In this document: positions 35,246-48,269 of the stretch, piece after piece
How positions within the stretch are numbered: the first letter of the stretch is position 1
How the letters are laid out: the number at the start of each line of letters is the position of its first letter
Origin: Brachionus rotundiformis
Lineage: Eukaryota > Rotifera > Eurotatoria > Ploima > Brachionidae
NCBI GenBank assembly: GCA_016802295.1
Contig: JAESIW010000020.1
Coordinates: 4,812,821-4,876,820 of the forward strand
Reading direction: 5' to 3'
DNA: 64,000 bases
Made by a program: the position numbers and the translations under genes
The notes under the pieces: generated by a model
What the model saw: only the letters and a program-made list of their open reading frames with translations
Told to the model about the DNA's origin: nothing
The model's database searches: none

Positions 35246-36424
35246 TTATTGATGAAAAAAATTGATGTATGTTTTTCTTGAAAAATATTGTAAAACATCA
35301 TAAGTCATGAAACCGACACCTGCTGCAATTGGTCCTTTAATCCAATTCATTGATAATCCCTTGTATAAACCTTTGATAAATCCTTCTTCATGAACAATTT
35401 TGGCAAAAAGATCCACAGTTCCAAGCTTGGATTCATGCTTATTTAGGATATAAGCAGTTTGCATTCTTCTCCGCATTATGTCAAATGGATATGACGAGGT
35501 TTGACCTGCAGCGCCTGCAATTGCACCGTATACAATACGTTCGATCGGTGTTGGTTCTTTTTTATTTTTACCTTAAAAGAATCAAAAGTTTTATGAGATT
35601 TTAGAATTTTTTAAACCACAATAATTACTTTTATGGAATCTTTTTAGAGTTTCATAAACAAAATATGCACTTCCTGCATATGGTAGAACACCAATTAAGC
35701 TAACAGTGTATCCGCGATAAAAGCCTCTTATTCCTTCGTATTTATAAGTTTCTTTAAAAATTTCTACAAGGTTTCCAAATCTTGGAAATTAATCATTTAT
35801 AAGAACTTGTCTTAATTTTAAGTCGATAAACTAATACTGGTTTTTATTTGTTACCGCCATTCTAGCGCGAGCAATATCCAATGGATAAGTGAAGAAAGCA
35901 GCGGTGGCTCCAGCTAAGGATCCAGCCAAAAATCTTTTGAGTGGTGTTGAGCTTAAATAAAAAAACACTAATAAAAGATGATATTTTATTAAATTTTTCA
36001 ATAACTTGGTTCTATCAACATTTAGGATTCTTTTATACTGTTCATGGCTTGTGAAATTTATAGCTGCGGAAGGCATTACTCGAACCATGGTAGCTGTGTT
36101 GCCTCGCCATAAATTTCTAAATCCATATGTAGAATAATCATTGTTAAGAAAGGTAAACAAAGCTTTGTAGCTAAAAGGTGCTTTTCGCACTTGGAAATTT
36201 ATTTTTGCTCGATCAAGAGGTGCTATGGTTGTTTTTGCTACTGCACCAGCCAAAGAGCCCGCAAATAAAGAGGTCAAAATTTTTTTCTTTGTAGAAAGTC
36301 CATCAATTTTCTAGTTAAAATTTAGAATTTAATCAAAAAGAATATCAAATATTACTTTATCATGAGCGGAATCATCTTTAATCATTTTAAATCCAATTTT
36401 GTCACTAGTTGCATTACTTTGCAT
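35246..36424 (-). CDS. SLC25A42: Mitochondrial carrier SLC25A42-like (coenzyme A/ADP exchange)
   Basis: Four exons, 36424-36356, 36310-35838, 35780-35629 and 35571-35246, all in frame, give 339 aa. Three carrier repeats are visible with PX[DE]XX[KR]-type signatures: PLDRAK (after FAGSLAGAVAKTTIA), PLDIAR (after FLAGSLAGATAAFFTY) and PFDIMR (after GAIAGAAGQTSSY). GNTATMVRVMPSAAINF and KGPIAAGVGFMTYD follow the vertebrate SLC25A42 pattern. The human member exchanges CoA and adenosine 3',5'-diphosphate for adenine nucleotides across the inner mitochondrial membrane. The linker between repeats 1 and 2 is a little long. The ATG at 36424 is the first available, but an AAG acceptor just upstream leaves a further 5' exon possible. 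Confidence 0.9.
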
Positions 36425-36604
36425 ATAATGCTCTAAAATGATCTTAAAAATAAAAATTACAAAAACTTTTAATTTTCTTATTAAATTAATCCTTAATTAA
36501 TAAATACGTTTTTAAACGTCATCAAAATAAATAAATCTTTGCATTTAAAATTTAACACTTTATTAATAAAAATAAGATCAAAGAAAAATTTTTATAAAAA
36601 TCAA

Positions 36605-38327
36605 TTATTTTAAAGGTGCATCAGTGCTTAAAGAATAGCTCTTGACTCTAGAAAAATAAAAATTCGGAAAATCTATTTTATTCAAATCGAACTTGGCTAC
36701 ATTTATACTGTTTGAAGACCTTGGACATAAAAATAGATAAAAATATACCAAAAAAATTCATGCAAAATATACTTGTTGACTGTATCGATTTCATATTTTT
36801 TCCAATGCAGTTGATTATTCATTTTACTATTAAGCTCTAGTTCTATTCGATAAACATGTTCTTGTTCTTGGACAGTTTCTTTTTCTTTTTTTCTTCCAGT
36901 TTTTACTGTTAAAGTGTTTTTTACCTGAGTTTTTTTAACTAAAACCAAGTAAACTTTGTTCAATGTCAAAGTCCACTTTCCTTTTATTATACTTTGCTCA
37001 TTGGAGATAAATTGGTTATAAAAATTTTGAACCTGATTCGATGATGAGTGTGGTTGCTTTAATTTTGCAACAACAATCTTTGGTTCATCTGGAGAAGTTA
37101 AAAATAAGACCGTGCCGTCAGGTAAAAAGCGCAAATAGCGAAAAAATTCTACCAAATGCCACGGTTTGTAGAAGTTGTCCAAAGAACGCTCACCTTCTCT
37201 GGCATAAGTTGTCTTGCATATATAAACTCCATCAAAGTTCAATCTAGGTCTATTTAAATACATTTGTCGCCAGTCCGAATACATAGGCAAGTAATTTTTT
37301 ATATTATTCAAACCCCATATTCTAAATCAATTATAATTTAATTTTTAAAATAATTTTTTTTATAATAAATACTTTGCACAGGCAAGTTTCCAAATTTCAG
37401 GGTCTCGACCACAAACATAGAAACCTTTACAAGTCTAAATTTGTATGAAATATTTTCCTTAATAATTTTTTCTGAAATACTCACTGCGGCAAAATTGTCC
37501 AAAGAGCGCATGTCTAAATGTTCGGATACAACCCATTTTAGAATAAGTATGACCACTTCATATGGCAGATTAGAAAAATGTGTTGCCTATAAAAAAGAGA
37601 ATTAAATTACATTTGGGAAAAAAATTTCAAATTACTTTTTGAGGAAATGATTTTTCGCATAGTTTATTTTCAGAATGGATAAATTGTTTAAAAATTTGGT
37701 ACAAAGGCTTTTCGAGATCTTCAGATAACGTTTCTTCTTGTTGATTTTTATCATTGTTGTCACTTTCTGTTTTGGTCTCAGCTTGATTTTTTGGTAGCTT
37801 GGTTGATACCATTTTGAATTCAATGTCAGCGTCGAGTTGCATAGCCATTCGATAGAATTTTATTGCTTCAAAATGTCGGCTTTGCTGTTCTAGTATCACG
37901 CCTTTGTTAAATAGATACTGCGCCTTTTCTTCGTTGGTCTTAGGCTGTTGGTAATCGAGATCGTTCAATTCTGTTTTGTCAGATACCGGTTGTTTGCCAA
38001 GCTGAACTCGATTTCGCTGAGGAAATTGCTGATATACCGCAACATTTTTAGACAATTTTGACACCTCATTAGTATCGGTAGATTTTGAGTCAAAGTTATT
38101 AAGAAATTGGCTACTATCTTTTTTTTTCTCTTCTTGAAGCTCTTTTTTCCATTCCAAACGAAATTTTTTCAGCTCATTTTCAAGGTCTGCGACTGTCTGT
38201 GAAGCTATGTAATCGCTTGGTAAAATGTTATCACCTTCAGCTAGTAAATTTAATTCTGTTGTATCGTTAGAAGACTTAAAATTTAATTTTTACATAATGA
38301 CTATAAATTCTTAAATATTCAAACCAT
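36605..38327 (-). CDS. FBXO9: F-box only protein 9 (SCF ubiquitin ligase adaptor)
   Basis: Six coding exons: 38327-38325 (ATG only), 38274-37636, 37586-37485, 37434-37373, 37321-36773 and 36719-36605, in frame, 489 aa. A TPR-like segment (AQYLFNKGVILEQQSRHFEAIKFYRMAMQLD) precedes the F-box region (LPYEVVILILKWVVSEHLDMRSLDNFAA), then CKGFYVCGRDPEIWKLACAK, YSDWRQMYLNRPRLNFDGVY and the C-terminal FDLNKI...FYFSRVKSYS block; the order matches FBXO9 throughout. FBXO9 recruits substrates (in mammals Tel2/Tti1) to SKP1-CUL1. Exon 6 is short and easily missed, because exon 5 reads on past its donor at 36772. As in CCT7, the first intron directly follows the ATG (ATG|GTTTGA). Confidence 0.93.
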
Positions 38328-40062
38328 TTTAAAGTTCTTATAATTTATTTTAATATTAAATAAAATTCAAAATTGAAGGCTAGCTTTTTCTCTTATATTT
38401 AAATTGGTTTTTCTGTGCATTATTATCTAAAAATTAAAAATTTAATTACTTGTTAATTTCGGGTGCATATGGTAGATATTTTGCATTTTAAACGCAATTT
38501 ATTATTTTAGTTTAGTTAAGTTTGTTTTTCAACAAATCTATACCAATTTTAATATCTTGGCAACATTATTTGGACAAATTTTTAACACAATTTATAATTA
38601 GAAGAGTTTTTGAAAATTAAACAAAAATTAAAAATAATTATAAGAATGATTTTTTTAAATATCATTGTGATTGATGAATAAACAGATTAAATTGGCATAA
38701 ATATTCAATATTAATTTAATTCAAGGTTTAAATTTTTATAACATGATTTAAATGATAAAAAATCTATAGACTGATTAATTTTATGGTAAATTCTAAAATA
38801 AAAACCAATAATGGATAATTTCATAAAAGCAAATTTGATATTTTTTATAAGTAAAAGGAAAACTTTGTTTTTTATTTGAATTTATCAAATAATTCTTATA
38901 AAATTGAGAACTAAATGACCTCAACAATTATTAAAATTATTTTCAAAAAATTATATGCATAAATTTATTTTTACAGATTAAAATTCTTTTTTGACATAAA
39001 AGATTAGCTTGTCTTATTTTCAAGCAAAAAAATTAACTTAAATTACAATTAAAAATTTAATTCTAATCTTGTTCAAAATTTAATAACAAATTTAAAATAG
39101 TTATTCTAGTATACTGAATTTAATTTTATTAAAAAGCAATAAAAAAATATAATCGTTGAATAAATGTTAGCCCGAAAAAGTGCGTTTAGGTTTTTGTCTT
39201 CTTAAGTTATACAAAATATATTGAATATTTGTATTTGGACTAGATTTGTCTTGTTCAGAATAAGTTTTCAAGCTAAATGTTATCATTTGACATTTGATAT
39301 TGGTTTTAACATTTTTCCAAAGCAAATTAATAAAAAAATGTTTATTTTATCAAATGATCTTAATATTATTATTTTCAAAGTGAAACATCTTAGGACAACA
39401 ATTATTTTTAAAAATCGGAAATATTTACATTAGATAAATATAGAAAATTTTTATTTTATCGCTCATGAACATTTCTGACCGAGTTTGAAAAATTTTAAAG
39501 TAAAAGTTTAACTTTACTCTCAAAATTTAACGAGTAACAAAAAAGATCCAAATGACTTCAGACTTTTTTTATTACATTTCAACATTTTTATCTTCATAAT
39601 TTTTCAATATACATCAAAAAAATAAGCGATTAAAATATAAAAGTTAATTTATTCTCTTACAAATTAGAACTCATTTTATACCTTATTGCGTAAAATATCA
39701 TGTTATAAAATTTTGCATCTATATGACATTAAAGCAAAGTCAATTAAAAAAGTAATTACAACTTGGAACACAATCGTTTTGTACTTCTTTAAGATAAATA
39801 GGTTTTTGTAATGAATTAATATTTTTTATAAATAAACATGAATGTAATCATTTTTTATATTACGAAACTATTTTTATACAATTTTTTAAATATCACTTGA
39901 CTTTTTTATATCAAATTTATTTAGAAAAATTTGTTTTTATTCTAAAAAGACAAGCAAGTAGGGGACTAGGTTTTGACTTAAATTAGATGCGTCGAATACT
40001 GAATTTTTAATCTTACCAAGGAGTCAACGCCGTACATAATTTGATAAGGTATTATTGATAAA
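38328..40062. other. Intergenic, head-to-head between FBXO9 and spinster
   Basis: AT-rich spacer expected to hold the FBXO9 promoter and the first spinster promoter. Small frames such as 39221-39433 lack coding features. Confidence 0.5.
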
Positions 40063-40327
40063 ATGTTTTCTTTTCTTTTTATTTTTGAACTTTATTATTG
40101 TAAAATGATATTTAAGCAACTTAAAGAAAGTATAAAATTAGAAAATTTAAATATGAAAACAAATCGAGAGGCCAATTCGGAGTCCAACTTGTCAACAGCT
40201 CAATCATCAACAAGTCTAATTTCTTCGAATCAAGATCTTAATCAAAACAAAATATCAAGTTATATAACTCTTGCCATTATGTTCACCCTGAACCTTATAA
40301 ACTACAGTGATAGATTCACAATAGCTG
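40063..40327 (+). CDS. SPNS1: Spinster alternative first exon 1a
   Basis: Open from an ATG at 40063 (other in-frame ATGs at 40105 and 40153) to a GT donor after 40327. It encodes a short Ser/Asn-rich cytosolic tail and the start of TM1, SSYITLAIMFTLNLINYSDRFTIAG, ending in phase 1 exactly where exon 1b ends (LNYVDRYTLAG, 44033). Joined to the exon at 44178 it keeps frame and gives 544 aa from the 40153 ATG, close to the normal length of spinster proteins. So it is probably an alternative promoter/first exon of the transporter downstream; a stranded duplicate exon is the other option. Confidence 0.65.
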
Positions 40328-43072
40328 GTAAATATTATTTATGAAAAGCATTTTTTATCTTTTTATCATGTGATTTAAAAATAACTATTGAATTTTAAAT
40401 TTTATCTATATTTATGTGTTAGTAGATAAAATCCCTAAACCACGATAATATTTTTAAAAATTGAATTGAAATTGTTCTTGAAAATTTAATATTTCATAAA
40501 ATTAAATTATAGAAAAACTTGATCATTTTAAAATTGGTAAATTAATCAAATTTTTATAAAATATAATTGAGTAGTAATTACTTTGAAAATTTGATATTTA
40601 ATATTGATATAAATTTAAACAAAAAATGTTTATTTTGTGTACATAATCTTAATTTTCAGGATATTTAAAGAGCATTGCTTTTAAAAAGGAGTGTTATATT
40701 AAATTTAGGTAAAATTTGAATAATTTTCTAGTTGAAAATTTTAATAATTTAATATTTCAAGAATATTTACATTATATTAGGAACTTTTTATGACGATTTC
40801 AAAAATTGAGGATGCATTTTTTGCAGTAAAATTAATTTACTCTTAGTTTACTTTTTTTGACTGATTTCATGTCAATGACTCATAGTTTGATTTAAAATTT
40901 ATGAAATCTAATTTTATAATTTCGAAAAAAAGACTTTTTCCAGAAATTTCGTTTTCAAAATTTTACCCAGTTATAGCAAAAATCAGAAAACAGCTTGTTT
41001 ACTTTTTCTAATATTCCAATTCTTAAAATCTTAAATTAAAACAATCAAAATAAACCAAGAGAAACTTGAAATCTTCAAAATCTCTTAAATATTTTTTCAT
41101 CTCCAAAAGCTCCAAGCCATTCTTAAACGATTAAAAAACAACGCCATTTAAAGTTTTTATTTAATTAAAGGTAAATTGCATGAATTTTTAAACAAAAAAA
41201 AAATTCAAAATTATTTCATCTAAATTTGAGTAGAACAATTTAATGATATGTAATATGTCAATTCAGCGACACCATCAAATAGTTCAGGCATGATATTGGA
41301 AATCAAATATTTTAATTTCAAAATTTCCTTTTTAATTGAGAATATAAATTTTGTTTAGTATAATTATTTCATAATGTGTGCAACTGTAATAATAGGAAAA
41401 AAATTAATTTTATTCTGACAATCAGTATATTTTTCTATACAAGAATATTCTAGTGAAATCTGGCTTTGAATTTTGTTACTAAACAATCTTAATTAGGTTA
41501 AAAAATTTTAGTTGAAAATATTTTTAAGTGCTTAATTGTCACCAAAAGTTATCATTTTTAGCCAATATTAGAGACACGTTTTTATTTAAGCTACAGTCGA
41601 GTCTAAATTTGTAGCGCTTTTATATAGATAGAATAAAAAATTGTTTATCGATTTTTTCAAGACTTGTACCACTAGGCTTAGATTTGCATTTTTATGTATA
41701 CAAAATAGACAATTTTAATAATTTGGTTTAAAAATAATTTTGGCAACTATAAAAGTAAATTTTTTTAAGCTGACACGTCATGATCAATACGATCAATTGT
41801 ATTTGAGTTAAACAAGTAAAAAGTATAAGTGTCATTCTTAACAAATTCAAATTTTTCTATCTAATTTTCTATTTATTCTTTGTAACAGCTAATAAAATAA
41901 CAAGCTGGTGTTTATTTATTTTGTTTTAATTAATTTCGAAGATATTTATTTTCGAAAAGATAGTAAAACGGCCATTTTTATCATTAGATTATAATCATTT
42001 ATTTATCGCCATATCAAAATTAGTGGTTAAATGAATTTATTAATAGATTTAAGTATCTAAATTGTGAACATTTTTTTGCAGTATTTTTAGACAAGATTAG
42101 TCATAGGAAATAGAATTTTTTTCTAAATAAATATTAAAATAATTTTTTTTTCTAAAAATAATTTTGAATTTTAACTATTTTGATAAATGTTGGATAATTT
42201 AAGGCACTTTTAAGTCGTCGATTCAGACATACTTGAAAAAAAAATCGGTCTATTTAAACAAATATAAATTATTTAAGTTTGGTAATTTATTAATTTAGAA
42301 TAAGATAGAATTATGTAAGTTAAGGTTTTGGGGATGTTAGTTAGTATTTTTTAATTAAGTTTGTGTTGTTCAAAAAAATAATATAAGTAAATATTTTCTT
42401 ATGTATTAATATTTATGAGGTTTATGTGTAGATACATTCCAATGTCCATACTTTCTTAATTCTTAGTCGAATGTGATTTTCGCTTTTTCCAAAACAGGTT
42501 TTGAGTTTTAATTTTTTTGGTAGCAACCAGCTTTGCGCAATCTAATTGCCAAATTCACAATCAAGAATGAATCAAGCTGGTATTTGCTTATAAACAGTGT
42601 TAGAGTTCACAAGAGTCTAGTATCAAAATGAATAAGAAAATTATTATAATTTATTTTATAGATGCTTTTCAGTTTATTAATAAATTAAAACTAAATACAC
42701 GTATATCAATTCTGTTCGTTCTTGACACAACTTATGTGTGTTACTTGAGTTTAGCTAAGAGCTCCAGTTAGCAAAGCAGTATTCAATTATTGATACAAAT
42801 AATCTTAGAGCTACTCTTGGTTGATTCGCGTTTTTGCTTTTAAAACTTTCACTCCAATCTCAATTAAATGAAAACCCGTTTTTAAATTATATTTTTATAA
42901 TTTTTTTAAATTTTTTTTAAACTAAAAAATAAGGAGATTTAAGATTAGTTAAAAAAAAACAACTTTTTTATTTGTTAACTTTAATTAAAAATAAAATAAA
43001 ATATTAAAAATACTAAATCTTGGTTTAATTGTTTTCAAATAGAGTTAGTTGAATCTCATTTATTTGTTTGTC
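40328..43072. other. Long intron / promoter region between alternative spinster first exons
   Basis: About 2.7 kb of AT-rich sequence, no coding frame. If exon 1a is used this is intron; it must also contain the promoter of exon 1b. Confidence 0.5.
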
Positions 43073-46000
43073 ATGGGATCTGAGTACCAAAATGTTCCAA
43101 ACGCGTTTAGTTCCAAAGTAAGCGAAGACAAGGACGTTTTTGACCAGCTGGTAAACGGCGACTACAAAAGCTTGTCCAGGTCGAATTCGGTAAAACCCTA
43201 CGACCTAGAGCTAAAAGAGCTTAGCAAAGATAGCCAAGTTGTGCGCCGTTTACGCACCAATTCGTTTAACACCAATTATCCAAATTCTAAACTTGGTTCG
43301 ACCAACATATCTGCAAACAACTCAGTGATACTAAACGACTTTAGGTCGTCGGTGAAAAAACTCTTCAGTGGAAGCAAGCAGAAGCTGTCTCCCTCTTCGT
43401 CGATTGTCCTCAGTGCCAAAGAGAAAAGAAAAAAAAAGAAAAGAAGCTTCTCACACTCGTTTTCGAACCAGTACGAGGCATGTCTGACCAGTGAAGAAGA
43501 GGATGCGGACATCGATGAAGAGTACGAGGACGAGCTCAGCACCAAAAAGCCTTTGCTGAACCGGTCGAGCTCCAAACCGGACAAAAAAGAGTCCATTATG
43601 GCCTCGTTTAGTCCCAAGATGTCCGATTCTGTTCAAAAAAATTTGGTAAACAGCACCACAACGACAAACTCAACCGAGTCCTATGTGCCCACATCCGACT
43701 CGGCATCATCCAAGTCTGCTTATTACGAACTTATTGAACAATCTGATAAAATACACACTGATGAAAATAACAATCAAGATGGTTCGCTTTCAAATGACCA
43801 AAATAAAGAGATTCTGAATCAGAATGTTGAATTGAAGCGGTCCGAATCGATTCGAATGAGACACAATTCGAATTTAAATTATCCAGTTTTAGTATCCAAT
43901 AATTCATCGAATGACCAATTTGTTCAGCTTAAAAAATCTCGCAAAAAAAATAACCAAGCCAAAAGTTATATCGCTGTGGTTATCTTATTTGTTGTAAATT
44001 TACTCAATTATGTTGATAGATACACTCTTGCCGGTAGGGAAACAGAATTTTTCTCTTAATAAAATTAGGAAAATAGGCAAAAAATGAAAAAAAAATTCTC
44101 AAAAATTTAAATCACATGAAAATAAAAATAATATTTTTCTTTAATAAAATTAAATTAATTTTTTTCTCTCAATAAAGGTGTTTTGCTCAAGTTGCAAACC
44201 TATTTTGATATCAAAGATAGTCAAAGTGGTCTCTTACAGACCGCATTTATATGCAGTTATATGTTGTTGGCACCATTATTTGGTTATTTAGGCGACCGCT
44301 ATTCTCGCAAATGGCTGATTATATTTGGCATTAGTTTTTGGTCATTGATGACATTTATCGGCTCTTTTGTTCCCGCTGATGTAATTGAGGCCTAATTTAA
44401 AAAAATTCCAAAATTAATTAATTTTTATTTCTAGAAATTTTGGATATTTTTACTCATCAGAAGTTTGGTGGGAGTTGGCGAGGCATCGTATTCATGTGTG
44501 GCGCCGACCATAATCGGTGATTTGTTCACCGAAGAAAAAAGGACTAAAATGCTGGCATTGTTTTATTTAGCAGTGCCTGTCGGAAGCGGTCTAGGCTACA
44601 TAGTTGGCTCGAAAGTTGCCGAACTGTTAGACGGTTGGCAATGGTCGCTACGAGTGACGCCACCTCTCGGGCTTGTATGTATCATATTGTTGATCTTTGT
44701 GGTCGAAGAGCCCAAGCGAGGAGGTGCTGAGGGCAGCAATGTTGACACAAACAAGTCATCTATGAAAAATGATGTTATTTATCTTCTTAAAAAGTAAGAA
44801 TTAGTTTATATATTAAAAAGCTAAATTAAAAAATATACAACATATTTTATAACAAAAATGTAATTTCTATTAGCTCATAAAAATGTAAATGTTTTGAAAA
44901 TATAATATTATAAAATTGAATACATATATTTATATCACTTTTTAAATTAAGATTAAACACAAGTTTTAAATTATATAATAATATTTTAAATTAAAATTAA
45001 AATTGTCGATAAGATAATGAATATGATAAAACTTTATAAACATTAGGCAATAATTTTCATTGGAACTAGATTCAGTTGGTTCACATTTCAGAAAACAAAT
45101 TAGGAAATAAATCTAGATAAATTTGTTCAATTATTAATATAAAATTGTATATGAAAAATTTTGAGATGAATATAAAAGATTGATAAAAAAATTGAAAAAA
45201 TGTCAAACTGATTTATTCGATAATTATTTTTAAACATAATTTATAGTAAAAATTTAAGATATAAAAAGATTTAGAAACATTTTTTTTTAAACTTTTAATT
45301 TTATAGCAAAACCTTCATGTGGGCAACTATGGGATTCACATTTGCTTCATTTGTGCTCGGTGGTCTCTCATGGTGGGTTCCAATTTATGTTGAATACGCA
45401 ATTTATTCAAAGAATCAAGTACCACAAGAGTAAGCTACCAAAATTTATAAAAATAAATTCCATTAACAAAAACTTTATTACATAAAAGTATATCGCTAAT
45501 TTTCGGTGTTATAACATGTTTCGCTGGTCTAATCGGCGTTGCTCTGTCCTCTGTTTTGTCATCCAAGTAAATATTATTAAATAATTTTTTTATTCAAAAC
45601 AAATCTAAAATTTTGAAAGATTGAGACAAAAAATTAAAAACGCTGATCCATTAATTTGCGCCTTCGGTTCCTTGACAGCAGTTCCGACATTGTTTATTCT
45701 TGTTGCAACCACTCGTGATGCCAATCCATTCTTGTTCTGGATAATAGCTGCAATAGCCATTAGCGGAATGTGTTTGAGTTGGACACTTGTTGCAGATATA
45801 TTGCTGTACGCTGTGGTTCCAAATCGAAGGTCCATAGCTTCAGCCATCAATATTTTAATCTGTCACTTACTTGGAGACGCGGGAAGTCCTTATGTAATTG
45901 GAGCTGTGAGTTAGCAAACATTATTTTTAATAATCCTTAATGAATAATATTTAATCCTCAGATCAGTGATGCCCTTAAGGTTGGTAAGCCCGACTCGTTT

Positions 46001-46422
46001 TACACCAAGTTTTCGAGTCTTCAAGCAGCCCTTTATGCTGGACCGTTCTTTGCAGCGCTAAGCTTCGCTGCTTATCTCTTTGCAGGAATTTATGTCTATG
46101 ATGATAAGAAAAAAGTTGATGATTATATAAAAAGTAAGAAAATTTATTATTTTTTTTAAATTTTATTAATTTCTTTTTTAAAGAAAGTCAAAAACAAGAT
46201 TCACCCAATTCCGGGTCTTTAAGTGATTGTATAAACGAATTTTCTGATCCTCAGGACAAGCATTTACAAGTTTACTCAAATCCAGTAAATGAAAGTGAAG
46301 TTAATTTACAAATAAATTCTAGTAATTTGGATACTGTTCAAACCAGCAGTGAAGTGCCTGTCCTTTTCAACAGTAGTGCTAATTTGATTTCAAAATCATC
46401 ACCATCTGATTTGAATGAATAG
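43073..46422 (+). CDS. SPNS1: Spinster homologue, MFS lysosomal lipid transporter (long form)
   Basis: Exons 43073-44033 (1b), 44178-44380, 44435-44793, 45307-45429, 45489-45566, 45620-45905, 45962-46133 and 46184-46422, all in frame, 806 aa. MFS hallmarks: NYVDRYTLAG at TM1, SSYM-like ICSYMLLAPLFGYLGDRYSRKW (motif A), LVGVGEASYSCVAPTIIGDLF, PVGSGLGYIVGSKV, RVTPPLGL, and LLGDAGSPYVIGA, all as in SPNS1. Spinster proteins are proton-coupled exporters of lysophospholipids/sphingolipids from late endosomes and lysosomes. Exon 1b adds an unusual cytosolic extension of about 305 residues, Ser-rich, with a basic run (KRKKKKRS) and an acidic run (EEEDADIDEEYEDE); its codon and base use is richer in GC than the rest. 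The ATG at 43073 is the first one in frame. The C-terminal tail is Ser/Asn-rich. Confidence 0.93.
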
Positions 46423-48269
46423 ATTACTAGCCAATTTTTGAGATGTTAAGAAAAATGAGATGATTATGTTTTAAAAATTTGATTCTATGACAAATTGTCC
46501 AGAATGAAAATCCCAAGGATGATACCACTAGAGCAGCAAATTTTTTAAAATTTTATAGAAAATATTTTTTTTATAGATAGGCATCTCAAACATTGGCTTT
46601 ATAACTTTCGAACGATGAAACTAACCTATTCTATCTATATATAGACTCCATGACCATTATTTTATTTCTTATCGTGAATATTTTGTTGAAAATTATATTA
46701 TCTCTAAGTCGAAAACACAAACTTAGATCGACTAAAAAGCGAATTGAACATTTATACAGATGATTTCTCGTTTTTTTCTTGTTCTTATTATCTATATTAT
46801 AAAATTTTTAGCATGTCAAGATTAATTTTGGTTATAAACGCGAGTCTTTGAAAATAAATTATAATTATTGTAACTAAGTGTATTTAAAGTTTATTTTAAA
46901 AATTTAAAATTCTTTATAAATCAAACTGGTCTATTTTTAAATTATAATTTCATCGATTTCAAACGTTTTATTTTAAAGATTTATTTTTGTTTTTTTTTTT
47001 TCCTGAAACCTCGAAATTCACATATTTTTGTACTATTTTTTTATTATTTTAATTCCAGAAATTGAATAAAAAGATCATATACAAAATTTATTTTTGATCC
47101 ATATCTAAACATATTTTTTGTACAATAAAAAACTAATTTGTTTCTAAAAAATGATCTAGGTAAATAAAATTTTTGATTTTTTAAATTAATTGATTAAAAA
47201 TACAAGCTATTAATTTTATTCATAAAACATGAAATTATACTTAACAATAACTTAGTTATGTTAATCAATACATTTTCAAAAGTGATGGAAAAATTTGTTG
47301 AAAATTAATCAAAGGTTTGTTTGTTGTAGGGTATTTTTATAAAATTCAATACATTGAGTAAATTTATCTTAATTTCATATTTATTAAATAATTAAAAATC
47401 TAAAATTATCAAAATATTTGAAAAAAAATTTATTTTCTTTTTTCTAAAATGAAAATATTTACTAAATTTTTTTTCAAAGATTCTATATAATTTGATATTA
47501 GCAAATATTTTGACAACTAGTTCGTAACAATTTAAAGTACAAAAAAATATAATTCATTTAAAAAATAAAATTATTCAATAATTAAAATTTCACTCATCAT
47601 AAAAATCGGGAAAAAATCTAAACTTGGATAAATTATAAATTTTATTTGATTCATTCAAAGATTATCTTTTATTTTCGATTTAAAGTTTAAATTAGGTTTA
47701 TTTTTGTTTATTTTTTATTTTAGTATCAATTTTGTTCTTAAAACGAGTATTTACTATAAGTTTAGATAAAAATTAACTAGCTTTCAGTTATACGTTAGTA
47801 AAATCAGAAAAATAGTAAAATCAAAATTTCGTATATGAGCTAATTTATTGAAATGATTTTGAGTAATTAACCATTTGACTAGTTTTTTATATACTAACAA
47901 AAATACAACTTCTTGAACTAATCATTTAATTTAATTTGGATTATTTTCAAAGTGTCTATTTATTTAATTATAACTTTTGAATTAATTTCAAAGCAAAACT
48001 TTCAAACAAACGCTTACTAAGTTAAACTCAAGTTAAGAAAGTTTTTAATGATATTTCTAATTTGATTAACCTTAATTTTTTAGCTTATATGAACATTTTT
48101 GGCCTATAATAATGGTCAATGAAAATAAAAATTAAAATTTTACCTAAATCGACCATGCGTGTCAGTATTATCTATTAATCTAGAAATTCAATTTAAAAAA
48201 AATTTTCACTTCTAAGTATTCTAAATCTTTATAGTTTTTGGCAAATTTAAATACGCAATTTAATTAAAC
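46423..48269. other. Intergenic AT-rich spacer
   Basis: Nothing supportable between spinster and the NHL gene on either strand. Confidence 0.5.

Noticed and set aside
43276..43636. Minus-strand frames over spinster exon 1b
   Set aside because: Arise from Ser-rich codons read antisense; no independent support.
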